Of a stretch of DNA of 54,942 nucleotides, positions 1 through 7,656 are shown piece by piece; the first letter of the stretch is position 1; every line of letters starts with the position of its first letter. The DNA is from an uncultured Eubacteriales bacterium (GTDB taxonomy: Bacteria; Bacillota; Clostridia; Lachnospirales; Bianqueaceae): NCBI GenBank assembly GCA_902796435.1, contig CADBPG010000086.1, positions 1 to 54,942 on the forward strand, written 5' to 3'. Under the pieces are notes generated by a model that saw only the letters and a list, made by a program, of their open reading frames with translations, searched no databases and was not told the DNA's origin. Position numbers and translations under genes: made by a program.

Positions 1-218
1 CCCTCCGGACAGCGCAGATTGATGGTGATCCGCTTGGCGGGAAATGAAAAACCGGCGGCTGAAAAAGCACTGTGGATACGCTCCCGGACGCCGCGGGCTA
101 TGCCCTCGGGCAGCCCGATCATATGAAGGACCGGCAGACCGGGCAGGATATCGATCTCGATCTCCAGACGCCGGGCCCGGATCCCGTCATGGAATATCGT
201 GCAGATTCTCTGAAACAT
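1..218 (-). CDS. yifB: YifB/ComM-family Mg-chelatase-like AAA ATPase, N-terminal fragment
   Basis: Partial gene: the first 72 codons run off the left edge of the window. The translation holds the pattern GLPVLHMIGLPEG followed by RERIHSAFSAAGFSFP and KRITINLRCPEG, which is the conserved N-terminal (Lon-protease-like) domain of the YifB/ComM family, read before the AAA and Mg-chelatase parts that lie outside. ComM is a hexameric helicase that helps branch migration during natural transformation in some bacteria; in Firmicutes its role is less clear. The start codon at 218 is preceded on the minus strand by AGAAAGGAA as ribosome site. It is divergent from dprA, another DNA-uptake/recombination gene, and the two are commonly neighbours. 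The family assignment is sure; the function in this organism is inferred. Confidence 0.85.
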   Translation of the reverse strand, partial: MFQRICTIFHDGIRARRLEIEIDILPGLPVLHMIGLPEGIARGVRERIHSAFSAAGFSFPAKRITINLRCPE

Positions 219-434
219 GCGGTTTCCTTTCTGTGTACATCTTTTGCTTTGATATAGGCCGGATTTTGTGGAACGTACATGACACCCGGGCGTGTCGCGC
301 AGCGGAACAGGGTGTTTTCGTGAAAAGATGCAAAAACAATTTGCGCGAACTGTACAAATGTCATAAATTTATCGCAAATCAGCAGGGGAAAACAAGAGAA
401 ACGGCGGAAACTTGCGGTTTATCATTTTTTCATC

Positions 435-463
435 TATGCAAAACAAGATTTTCAACGTATAAT
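435..463 (+). promoter_or_regulatory. Probable promoter of dprA
   Basis: TATAAT at 458-463 with a poor -35 (TATGCA, 435-440) at 17-bp spacing. The 292-bp divergent gap (219-510) between yifB and dprA holds this and nothing else I can name; no convincing minus-strand promoter for yifB was found. Confidence 0.45.
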
Positions 464-510
464 AATTGGCGCAGATGATCCGGGACCGGAATATGACAGG
501 AGGTCATAGG

Positions 511-1596
511 ATGGCTGCCACAATACAGGATCTGTTATGGTTGTTGTTTATGGAAGGCCCAGGGATCGGGCACCGTACAGCCATGAAATGTTACAAGCAA
601 TGGGAGGATCCCCTGAAGATCTGGCAGGCAGGCGTTGCCGCGTGGAAGGAAGCCGGGCTGTCAGAGGGCATCATCCGGTACCTTGAGAAAGGACCGGCGC
701 TGGAGGATGCCAGAAAACGAGCTGCCGCTTGGGAACAGCAGGGGATCACGCTCTTAAGTATCTCGTCCGAGCTTTATCCGGCACACCTGAGGTCGATCTT
801 CGATCCACCGCCGGTGCTCTTTGCCCTGGGTGACACGGCACTGCTGTCGGCACCCATGATGGCTGTGGTCGGGGCCAGACGCTGTTCTTCCTATGGAGAA
901 CAGGCCGCCTCCTACATCGGGGCGGGGCTGGCACGGCGTGGCTATGCGGTCATCAGCGGCATGGCTGCCGGGATCGATGCAGCCGCACATCAGGGGGCGC
1001 TGAAGGCCGGAGGCAGGACCGTGGCCGTCATGGGCTGCGGCATTGATGTCTGTTATCCACCGGAAAACCTGAAACTGTGGCGGGAGATCCGCGAAACAGG
1101 GCTGATCCTTGCGGAACATGAACCGGGCGTACGGCCGCAGGCAGGCTTCTTTCCCCAGCGCAATCGTATCATCAGCGGGCTCAGCCGGGGCGTGATCGTG
1201 GTCGAGGCCGGAGAGAAGAGTGGTTCCCTCATCACCGCGGACCTGGCTCTGGAGCAGGGTCGCAGCGTATATGCGGTACCGGGCTCCTTCTTCTCATTGA
1301 AGTGCAGAGGGACACATGCTCTGGTGCGCGACAGCGCGGCGGCACTGTTGGTGGATCTTGGCGATATCGAGCCGGCAGAAAACGGCCTTCCATGCAGTGG
1401 AGAGGTGTCGGACAAGGCAGAGCCGGAATCCGAAGAGGAGCGGGCGGTGCTCCGTAAGATCGCACCGGAAGGGACCGCCATAGAAGAGCTGTTGAGCGTG
1501 CAAAGCGATATCGCAAGTCTCCAGCGGACGCTCTCCATGCTGGAATTATATGGTTTTATCCGTCAAGGCGCGGACCACAAATGGGTCCCGGCCTGA
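511..1596 (+). CDS. dprA: DNA-processing protein DprA (Smf)
   Basis: 361 residues. DprA binds incoming single-stranded DNA in the cytoplasm and loads RecA. The Rossmann-like core is clear: VVGARRCSSYG, SGMAAGIDAAAHQGAL, GGRTVAVMGCGIDVCYP, FPQRNRIISGLS, then GSLITADLALEQGR and a C-terminal winged-helix-like part (about residues 300-361, with EELLSVQ and LSMLELYGFI). The N-terminal 60 residues form the usual SAM-like helical region. A longer reading from 466 is possible, but AGGAGGT at 498-504 fixes the start at 511, and family proteins begin about there. It is followed 30 bp later by topA, the standard order in Firmicutes. Length is normal. Confidence 0.95.
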   Translation: MAATIQDLLWLLFMEGPGIGHRTAMKCYKQWEDPLKIWQAGVAAWKEAGLSEGIIRYLEKGPALEDARKRAAAWEQQGITLLSISSELYPAHLRSIFDPPPVLFALGDTALLSAPMMAVVGARRCSSYGEQAASYIGAGLARRGYAVISGMAAGIDAAAHQGALKAGGRTVAVMGCGIDVCYPPENLKLWREIRETGLILAEHEPGVRPQAGFFPQRNRIISGLSRGVIVVEAGEKSGSLITADLALEQGRSVYAVPGSFFSLKCRGTHALVRDSAAALLVDLGDIEPAENGLPCSGEVSDKAEPESEEERAVLRKIAPEGTAIEELLSVQSDIASLQRTLSMLELYGFIRQGADHKWVPA

Positions 1597-1626
1597 CGTA
1601 CAGTTGAATATACAGGAGGAATGGGA

Positions 1627-3711
1627 ATGGCAAGAAACCTCGTCATCGTCGAGTCACCCGCCAAAGCCAAAACGATCAAAAAGTTTCTGGGAACGAATTA
1701 CCAGGTCATCGCGTCCAATGGACACGTGCGGGACCTGCCGAAAAGTCAGATGGGGATCGACATCGAACATGATTTCGAGCCGAAATATATCACGATCCGC
1801 GGCAAGGGCGAACTGTTGGCCCAGCTGCGTAAGGAGATCGCCAAGGCGGACCGCGTCTATCTGGCGACTGACCCGGACCGCGAGGGTGAAGCGATCTCAT
1901 GGCATTTATACCATACGCTCGGCCTCGCGGAGAAAAAGACACGCCGCATCACCTTCAATGAGATCACCAAGGACGTGGTCAAAGGAGCTTTGAAACAGGC
2001 TCGGGACATCGATCTGGATCTGGTAGACGCTCAGCAGGCACGCCGTGTGCTGGACCGCATCGTCGGATATGAGATCAGTCCGATCCTGTGGAAAAAGGTC
2101 AAGAAGGGCCTTTCTGCCGGACGCGTGCAGTCCGCGGCATTGAAGCTTTTGTGCGACCGTGAGGATGAGATCAATGATTTCATCCCGGAAGAGTTCTGGA
2201 CCATCGAGGCCAAGTTCTCCAAGGAGGGAGCGTCCGGCAGCCTGCAGGCAAAGGTCGCCACCGTCGATGGGGAAAAGTTCGCCTGCTCCAGTGTGGAAGA
2301 GGCGGAGCAGATCGCTGCCCGCATCGCCGCTGCTGACAAGATCCAGGTGGAGCAGATCCACACGGGCCGCAGAATGCGCAGACAGCCGCTGCCCTTTACC
2401 ACAAGTACCCTGCAGCAGGAAGCATCCAGACGCCTGAACTTTACACCGGCCAAGACCATGCAGGTCGCCCAGCAGTTGTACGAAGGTGTCGAGATCAAAG
2501 GTCATGGCACGATCGGTCTGATCACCTATCTGCGTACGGACTCGGTCCGCATTTCGGACGAGGCCCGGGCACTGGCCACGGAGCAGATCAAGACCTTATA
2601 TGGAGAAGAGTATGTAGGCGCGGTCCGCGAGAACGAGCACAATGGCAGGATCCAGGATGCCCATGAAGCCATCCGGCCCACCTATGCGGATCTGAAACCC
2701 GCGGATATCACCGAATCCCTCGGTCGGGACCAGCTCCGGCTCTACCGGCTGATCTGGGAACGTTTCATGGCCGCCATGATGTGTCCGGCAGAGTATGAGA
2801 CCATGCAGATCACGGTCTCCGCAGGCGGGATCGGGTTCAGTGCCTCGGGTTCTAAGCTGGTCTTCGCCGGCTTTCTGAAAGCCTGTAAGGACATGGACGA
2901 GGAAGAAGAGGGCGAGCTGAAAAGCATCAAAGGTCTGGAGATCGGGGATCAGCTGATCCTGCAGGATCTGGACAAGGAGCAGCACTTCACCCAGCCCCCG
3001 GCACGCTTTACCGAGGCTTCCCTGGTCCATGAAATGGAAGAAAACGGTCTGGGCCGGCCCAGTACCTACGCACCGACCATTTCCACCATCCTGGGCCGTG
3101 GCTATGTCACCAAAGAGAAAAAGGCACTGTATGTGACCGAACTGGGGACCATCGTCGACCAGATCATCGGAGAGTATTTCCCGGAGATCGTGGACGTGCA
3201 TTTCACAGCCCAGATGGAGGACCGGCTGGACCGTGTGGAGACCGGTGATATTCCCTGGAAGGAGATCATCCGGGAATTCTACAAAGGGTTCGAACCGGAA
3301 GTGACCGAGGCCATGACCAAGCTGGAAAAGGTCGAGATCCAGGAGGAGGTCACGGACGAGATCTGCGATAAATGCGGCCGGCACATGGTGCTGAAGCAGG
3401 GCCGTTTCGGCAAATTCTATGCCTGTCCCGGCTTCCCGGAATGCCGCAATACGAAACCCTATTTCGAGTACGTGGATGCCCACTGCCCGGATTGCGGCGG
3501 CAGGATCCAGATCAAGCGGACCCGTAAGGGCCGTGTCTACTATGGCTGTGAGAACTATACCACCTGTTCCTTCATGTCCTGGGATCAGCCGACGGACGAG
3601 GCCTGCCCGAACTGCGGCGGCCGTCTGTTCCTGAAGAATGGCCGCAGAAAGCGTCTGTTCTGCCGCAATGAAGGCTGCGGCTATTTCCGCGAGATCGAAG
3701 AAGAAGAATAA
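1627..3711 (+). CDS. topA: DNA topoisomerase I (type IA)
   Basis: 694 residues, the usual size. It relaxes negative supercoils through a 5'-phosphotyrosine intermediate. Toprim: LVIVESPAKAKTI at the N-terminus and TDPDREGEAISWH. The catalytic Tyr is residue 301 in GLITYLRTDSVRIS; the GRPSTYAPTI motif lies downstream. The C-terminus carries three Cys4 zinc ribbons starting at about residues 580, 620 and 660 (CDKCG, CPDCGG, CPNCGG). Two ATGs lie at 1621 and 1627; AGGAGGA (1614-1620) directly abuts the first, so 1627 with 6-nt spacing is the likelier start and gives the family's usual MARNLVIVES beginning. Co-oriented with dprA and probably cotranscribed. Confidence 0.96.
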   Translation: MARNLVIVESPAKAKTIKKFLGTNYQVIASNGHVRDLPKSQMGIDIEHDFEPKYITIRGKGELLAQLRKEIAKADRVYLATDPDREGEAISWHLYHTLGLAEKKTRRITFNEITKDVVKGALKQARDIDLDLVDAQQARRVLDRIVGYEISPILWKKVKKGLSAGRVQSAALKLLCDREDEINDFIPEEFWTIEAKFSKEGASGSLQAKVATVDGEKFACSSVEEAEQIAARIAAADKIQVEQIHTGRRMRRQPLPFTTSTLQQEASRRLNFTPAKTMQVAQQLYEGVEIKGHGTIGLITYLRTDSVRISDEARALATEQIKTLYGEEYVGAVRENEHNGRIQDAHEAIRPTYADLKPADITESLGRDQLRLYRLIWERFMAAMMCPAEYETMQITVSAGGIGFSASGSKLVFAGFLKACKDMDEEEEGELKSIKGLEIGDQLILQDLDKEQHFTQPPARFTEASLVHEMEENGLGRPSTYAPTISTILGRGYVTKEKKALYVTELGTIVDQIIGEYFPEIVDVHFTAQMEDRLDRVETGDIPWKEIIREFYKGFEPEVTEAMTKLEKVEIQEEVTDEICDKCGRHMVLKQGRFGKFYACPGFPECRNTKPYFEYVDAHCPDCGGRIQIKRTRKGRVYYGCENYTTCSFMSWDQPTDEACPNCGGRLFLKNGRRKRLFCRNEGCGYFREIEEEE

Positions 3712-3765
3712 GTCTGCATCCGAAAACCAAAGCGCTTCGTTACAAAAGAAAGAGGCGTATGCTGC

Positions 3766-4431
3766 ATGAGCGGCAATGTAACGGAGGCACAGTTTCTGCA
3801 TATTTGGAAGTGTTATCATGTTTCACATGATGAAAAACTGAAAGAGCAACTCATCTTGAGCCGCATGCCCCTGATCCGCTCCGTCAGTGCCCGGGCTGTT
3901 CTGCATTGCCCGCGGGACATGGAACTGGAGGATATCACCGGGTATGCGGTCTTGGGTTTTATGGAGGCGCTGGAACGCTTCGACCCACGCACCCATCCCA
4001 GCTTCGGGGCCTTCGCGGTCTGCTGGATGCGGGGCCGGATCGCCCATGGAGCCAGGGAACACAGCGGGGTGAAACGGGCCCAGATCAAATATCTGCCGCA
4101 GACGGTCTCTTTGAATGGGGATGGGGCAGAGGAGGATCTGCTGGAGCGGATCGCGGATCCCTCTGATGATATGGAGGCTCTGGAGGAGCGTTTGAGCCAG
4201 GAACAACTTAAGAGTATGCTGGAGCAGCAGATCCAAAAACTGGAACCCCGGCAGCAGTTGATCATCCGCAGACATTACTATGAACAAGTGTCTCTGCGCA
4301 CCTTGAGCAAGGATCTGGGATACAGTCCCTCCTGGGTCAGTCTGCAGCACAGGGAGGCATTGGAGCTTTTGAAGGATGGAGTCCTGAAAGACCCTGTATT
4401 TGCCGAAGAAAAATCCCAATATCTTGCATAA
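3766..4431 (+). CDS. Small sigma-70 family factor, FliA/SigD-like, lacking region 3
   Basis: 221 residues. Region 2 spans about residues 30-105, with ELEDITGYAVLGFMEALERF followed by a core-binding and -10 recognition segment ending in WMRGRIAHGAREH. Region 4 spans about 155-203: LEPRQQLIIRRHYYEQVSL then a helix-turn-helix (TLSKDLGYSPSWVSLQHREAL). The roughly 50 residues between are acidic and do not resemble sigma region 3, so it is shorter than SigD/FliA (about 250). It sits between topA and rpsB; in Bacillus and many clostridia the sigD gene lies immediately before rpsB, downstream of codY and the flagellar operon. None of those genes is present here. I infer a descendant of sigD kept after flagellar loss, possibly with a new regulon. 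AAAGAAAGAGG precedes the ATG. Confidence 0.8.
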   Translation: MSGNVTEAQFLHIWKCYHVSHDEKLKEQLILSRMPLIRSVSARAVLHCPRDMELEDITGYAVLGFMEALERFDPRTHPSFGAFAVCWMRGRIAHGAREHSGVKRAQIKYLPQTVSLNGDGAEEDLLERIADPSDDMEALEERLSQEQLKSMLEQQIQKLEPRQQLIIRRHYYEQVSLRTLSKDLGYSPSWVSLQHREALELLKDGVLKDPVFAEEKSQYLA

Positions 4432-4437
4432 TTGTAC

Positions 4438-4466
4438 TTGATTTTTCCCTACAGGACTGGTATAAT
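4438..4466 (+). promoter_or_regulatory. Promoter of rpsB-tsf
   Basis: TTGATT (4438-4443), 17-bp spacer, perfect TATAAT (4461-4466). It starts 7 bases after the stop codon of the sigma-factor gene. The -35 and following bases (TTGATTTTTCC) are identical to those of the pyrH promoter. Confidence 0.85.
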
Positions 4467-4472
4467 TTCGAA

Positions 4473-4593
4473 TGGTACGCATCTGCGTACATATATCACA
4501 CGCGGCCGGAGTTATCCGCCGGTGCTGCCCAATGAGGGTGGTGGCAGGAGAAGTGGCCGGACGCGGAAGAAAAACCAAATGGAGGTATGTATC
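4473..4593 (+). ncRNA. rpsB 5' leader, possible S2 autoregulatory structure
   Basis: About 120 nt between the predicted transcription start and the rpsB ATG, long for this genome. Visible pairings: CGGA-GUUA-UCCG hairpin (near 4507-4519), CUGCCC with GGGUGG around an AAUGA loop (near 4524-4541), and an outer CGGCC/GGCCG pair closing the element. Ribosomal protein leaders before rpsB are known to mediate S2 feedback in several bacteria; that this is one is inference from length and pairing. Confidence 0.4.
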
Positions 4594-5337
4594 ATGAGCG
4601 TTATTTCTATGAAACAGCTTTTGGAGGCCGGCGTACATTTCGGCCACCAGACCCGTCGCTGGAACCCCAAGATGGCTCCGTATATCTTTACCGAGCGTAA
4701 TGGCATCTACATCATCGACCTGCAGAAGACCAGCCGTATGATCGACGATGCGTATGCACAGGTCAAAGAGATCGCTGCTGAGGGCGGCAAGGTCCTGTTC
4801 GTCGGTACCAAGAAGCAGGCGCAGGACGCTGTCAAGGCTGAGGCCGAGCGTTGCGGTATGTTCTATGTCAACAGCCGTTGGCTGGGTGGCATGCTGACCA
4901 ACTTCAAGACCATCCGTTCCCGTATCGATCGTATGATCGCTCTGGAAAGAATGCAGGAAGACGGCACCTTCGACGTGCTGCCGAAGCAGGAAGTCCTGAA
5001 CCTGCAGAAGGAGCTGGACAAGCTGCGCAAGAATCTGGACGGTATCCGCAACATGACCGAGATGCCGGACCTGATCTTCGTCGTCGATCCGCGTAAAGAG
5101 CACATCTGCATCCAGGAAGCCCATACGCTGGGTATCCCCATGGTCGGTATCGTCGATACCAACTGTGACCCGGATGAGATCGACTTTGTCATCCCCGGTA
5201 ATGATGACGCGATCCGTGCTGTCAAGCTGATCGCTTCCACCATCGCGGATGCCGTGATCGAAGGCAACCAGGGTGAGGACGCAGCTGTTGCTGAAGCTCC
5301 TGCAGAGGAAGCGGCAGAAGAAGCTGAAGAAGAATAA
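4594..5337 (+). CDS. rpsB: 30S ribosomal protein S2
   Basis: 247 residues, normal length. It begins [20 protein letters not shown] and has [20 protein letters not shown] and the C-terminal block [20 protein letters not shown], all diagnostic of S2, which sits at the head-body junction of the small subunit and recruits S1-type functions. The tail is acidic and Ala/Glu-rich ([14 protein letters not shown]). A reading upstream to 4432 exists, but GGAGGT at 4581-4586 sets the start at 4594 and the promoter lies inside the longer reading. First gene of a two-gene operon with tsf 31 bp downstream. Confidence 0.97.
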   Translation: MSVISMKQLLEAGVHFGHQTRRWNPKMAPYIFTERNGIYIIDLQKTSRMIDDAYAQVKEIAAEGGKVLFVGTKKQAQDAVKAEAERCGMFYVNSRWLGGMLTNFKTIRSRIDRMIALERMQEDGTFDVLPKQEVLNLQKELDKLRKNLDGIRNMTEMPDLIFVVDPRKEHICIQEAHTLGIPMVGIVDTNCDPDEIDFVIPGNDDAIRAVKLIASTIADAVIEGNQGEDAAVAEAPAEEAAEEAEEE

Positions 5338-5368
5338 TCGATAAAATCAGTTCGTAGGAGGAATTATC

Positions 5369-6295
5369 ATGGCAATTACCGCAGGAATGGTCAAAGAACT
5401 GCGTGAAATGACTGGCGCCGGTATGATGGACTGCAAAAAGGCGCTTACTGAAACCAATGGAGATATGAACGCGGCCGTAGATTACCTTCGTAAAAAGGGT
5501 CAGGCAACTGCACAGAAGCGCGCCGGCAAGATCGCCGCTGAAGGTCTGGTCACCTTCAAGATCGCGGACGACAACAAGTCCGCAGCGATCGTCGAAGTCA
5601 ACTCCGAGACCGATTTCGTCGCCAAGAACGAGATCTTCCGTGAGTTCGTCAACGATGTAGCCGCTCAGGCTCTTGAGACTGCTGCTTCCGATATGGAAGG
5701 TTTCCTTGCAGAGCCCTGGAAGAAGGATCCTAGCATCACCGTCAACGATGCGCTGGTCGAGAAGATCGCGCTGATCCATGAGAACCTGAAGATCCGTCGT
5801 TTCGAGAAGATCACGACCGACGGTTTCATCGGTGGTTATATCCATGGTGGCGGACGTATCGGCGTTCTGGTCGAGCTGGATGCTGCCAATGACAGCGATG
5901 CAGTACGCAACGCTGCTAAGGACGTGGCCATGCAGGTCGCCGCTCTGAATGCTCAGTTCATCAGCCGTGAGGATGTCTCCGAAGAGCATCTGGCACACGA
6001 GCGTGAGATCCTTATGGAGAAGGCCATGCAGGAAGCCAATGGCAAGCCCGCCAACATCGTTGCCAAGATGGTCGAAGGCCGTCTTGCCAAGGAGCTGAAG
6101 GATGTCTGCCTGATGGATCAGATCTATTTCCGTGACAACGAGCAGACCATCGCCAAGTTCCTGAAGGGTGCTTCTCAGGAAGCCGGTACCCCGATCACTG
6201 TCAAGAAGTTCATCCGCTTCGAGACCGGCGAAGGTATCGAGAAGAAGGAAGAGGATTTTGCAGCGGAAGTCGCCGCGCAGATGAATCAGAAGTAA
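5369..6295 (+). CDS. tsf: Translation elongation factor Ts
   Basis: 308 residues. EF-Ts is the nucleotide exchange factor of EF-Tu. The UBA-like N-terminus is intact (MAITAGMVKELREMTGAGMM then DCKKAL), followed by KKGQATAQKRAGKIAAEGL, the exchange motif EVNSETDFVAKN at about residues 73-84, and the coiled-coil/C-terminal part. AGGAGGAA lies 6 nt before the ATG. It follows rpsB and ends at a strong intrinsic terminator, so rpsB-tsf is a closed unit here, while pyrH-frr, which often follows tsf directly, is displaced by the 3D-protein/two-component insertion. Confidence 0.97.
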   Translation: MAITAGMVKELREMTGAGMMDCKKALTETNGDMNAAVDYLRKKGQATAQKRAGKIAAEGLVTFKIADDNKSAAIVEVNSETDFVAKNEIFREFVNDVAAQALETAASDMEGFLAEPWKKDPSITVNDALVEKIALIHENLKIRRFEKITTDGFIGGYIHGGGRIGVLVELDAANDSDAVRNAAKDVAMQVAALNAQFISREDVSEEHLAHEREILMEKAMQEANGKPANIVAKMVEGRLAKELKDVCLMDQIYFRDNEQTIAKFLKGASQEAGTPITVKKFIRFETGEGIEKKEEDFAAEVAAQMNQK

Positions 6296-6314
6296 TTTGC
6301 GAAAACCAACAAAC

Positions 6315-6348
6315 AAGGGATCAGCATATGCTGGTCCCTTTTCTTTTT
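6315..6348 (+). terminator. Intrinsic terminator of rpsB-tsf
   Basis: AAGGGATCAGC, loop ATAT, GCTGGTCCCTT followed by TTTCTTTTT: an 11-bp stem with one G-U pair and a U tract. Confidence 0.93.
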
Positions 6349-6360
6349 GCTGCCTGGAAG

Positions 6361-6396
6361 AATAAAAGAAAACCGGCTGTATAAGTATACAGCCGG
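6361..6396 (-). terminator. Intrinsic terminator of the 3D-domain gene
   Basis: Perfect 11-bp stem (CCGGCTGTATA/TATACAGCCGG, 2-nt loop) at 6373-6396. On the minus strand it is followed by TTTTCTTTTATT. It faces the tsf terminator across 12 bp. Confidence 0.92.
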
Positions 6397-6403
6397 CATA
6401 ATG

Positions 6404-7261
6404 TTAGCCTACGATATAAACATCGGCATATTGGACTCCGAAGTCATAAGCCACGGAGTGTGAATCGAAGAAGATATCGATCGTACTGGATGCGAATGCA
6501 CCCGTGTCTTCCACCGTGAATGTGCCATATCCTTCGATATAGACCACGGTGCCGTAAGGCAGCACGCTCGGATCTGCCGCAATGGTGCGGCCTTGTACCG
6601 GGACGGTACCCGTTGCTGTGATACCGGTGTTGGATCCACAGCAGATAGAGCAGGGGCAGTATGCCGTCAACCGGAATGTGCCTACAAATTGGTTACCATT
6701 ATCAGATGGCTCTTCCTGAGCCGCTTCTTCAGGTTCTTCTTCCACAGCTGCTGCTTCTTCCTGTGCAGTTGCTTCTTCCTCTTCAGAGGCCTGCTGAGCT
6801 TCCGCTGCCAGGCGTGCTTCTTCTTCACGCGCGGCCTGTTCCGCAGCCAGACGATCCGCCTCTTCTTGTTCTTTAGCGAGACGTTCCTTTTCTGCGGCTT
6901 CCTCAGCAGCTTTCTTTTCTTTCAATGCTTCCTGTGCTTTGTTGGCTGATGCCTGCACATCCGCTAATGAAACGGTATGTGACGGCCGGGGCAGAGACGG
7001 TTGTGTATTTTTCTGATCTCTGAGCGTTACAGCCTTCATTGCCACTGTCTGGGCAGGCAGTGCTTTGGGGGAACCCAGAGCGGATTCCAAAGCTACCTGA
7101 CCGATTTCGGGATCACTGTCGGACGTAGAAATCTGACTGTCCGAAGACTCCCTCGCGTACGCTTCATTTTTGTAATTCAATAAAATAGTTTCAGAAACGA
7201 CGATCGTTATGACAAGCACAAGGAAGAACTGAAAGAATCTCGTATTGTAAGATTCTCTCAT
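6404..7261 (-). CDS. Secreted or membrane-anchored 3D-domain protein (putative peptidoglycan-cleaving)
   Basis: 285 residues. N-terminal hydrophobic segment at about 9-28 (signal anchor or signal peptide), then a Ser/Asp stretch, a long Ala/Glu/Lys-rich coiled-coil region (about 100-185), and a C-terminal 3D domain (about 195-285). The 3D domain shows TAYCPCSICCG, GRTIAADPSVLPYGTVVYI, VEDTGA and IDIFFDSH with the aspartates that give the domain its name. These domains are related to the catalytic fold of MltA lytic transglycosylases and occur in YabE/YocH and resuscitation-type proteins, so cleavage of glycan strands outside the membrane is likely. AAGGAGGT precedes the ATG. Its own promoter lies at 7379-7351. 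Divergent from a VanRS-like pair, a context that suggests a wall-stress link (inference). Confidence 0.88.
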   Translation of the reverse strand: MRESYNTRFFQFFLVLVITIVVSETILLNYKNEAYARESSDSQISTSDSDPEIGQVALESALGSPKALPAQTVAMKAVTLRDQKNTQPSLPRPSHTVSLADVQASANKAQEALKEKKAAEEAAEKERLAKEQEEADRLAAEQAAREEEARLAAEAQQASEEEEATAQEEAAAVEEEPEEAAQEEPSDNGNQFVGTFRLTAYCPCSICCGSNTGITATGTVPVQGRTIAADPSVLPYGTVVYIEGYGTFTVEDTGAFASSTIDIFFDSHSVAYDFGVQYADVYIVG

Positions 7262-7350
7262 GGATACCTCCTTTTTTCCCGTAACGATACCTTGCTTTGT
7301 CTTTCTGTCTATTTCATCAATAGACTGCGCTCACCTCACGCAGGTACCAT

Positions 7351-7379
7351 ATTCTATCATGGGGACGCGAAAAAGTCAA
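7351..7379 (-). promoter_or_regulatory. Promoter of the 3D-domain gene
   Basis: Read on the minus strand: TTGACT (7379-7374), 17 bp, TAGAAT (7356-7351), with an extended TGA just before the -10. The predicted transcript has a leader of about 83 nt. Confidence 0.8.
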
Positions 7380-7389
7380 ATTTTCGGAG

Positions 7390-7450
7390 TTCTTAAGACG
7401 AAAAACGGCAAAAAGCACAAAGTCTACGGGTTTTTAAACGATTCTTAAGA
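7390..7450. repeat. Pair of TTCTTAAGA palindromic elements
   Basis: TTCTTAAGA (core TCTTAAGA is a perfect palindrome) occurs at 7390-7398 and 7442-7450, 52 bp apart or about five helical turns. The first lies 11 bp upstream of the -35 of the 3D-gene promoter. Candidate regulator sites for the divergent region; no regulator is proven. Confidence 0.45.
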
Positions 7451-7530
7451 TATAAAATACAGGATGTTGTGGTCAAAAAACCGGCTTTCAAGATAACAAA
7501 AATATGAACAATTTGTTAACAAAAGGCCGA

Positions 7531-7560
7531 ATCGTAAGATTATACCACGCATCGTAAAAT
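7531..7560. repeat. Direct repeats ATCGTAARAT, 20-bp period
   Basis: ATCGTAAGAT at 7531-7540 and ATCGTAAAAT at 7551-7560: exact 20-bp period (two helical turns), 32 bp upstream of the likely -35 of the response-regulator gene. Tandem half-sites on one DNA face are typical of OmpR/PhoB-family binding, so autoregulation is plausible. The rest of the 395-bp gap 7262-7656 is AT-rich without a gene. Confidence 0.5.
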
Positions 7561-7591
7561 CATCTTCAATAGAATTTAATCAAAATACAGA

Positions 7592-7620
7592 TTTCTAATT
7601 CAGGACAAAATGTGTATAAT
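7592..7620 (+). promoter_or_regulatory. Promoter of the two-component operon
   Basis: TATAAT (7615-7620) with TTTCTA (7592-7597) at 17 bp. The weak -35 is what one expects of an activator-dependent promoter. Confidence 0.6.
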
Positions 7621-7656
7621 ATGAGTGATGGAAATGACCGAAACAAGGAGGGCATC

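Noticed and set aside
2596-3819. 407-codon open frame antisense to topA
   Set aside because: Mirror of the GC-rich codon pattern of topA; no ribosome site and no recognisable protein features.
7612-7656. Earlier start for the response regulator
   Set aside because: The extension begins inside the -10 box and the strong AAGGAGG serves 7657.
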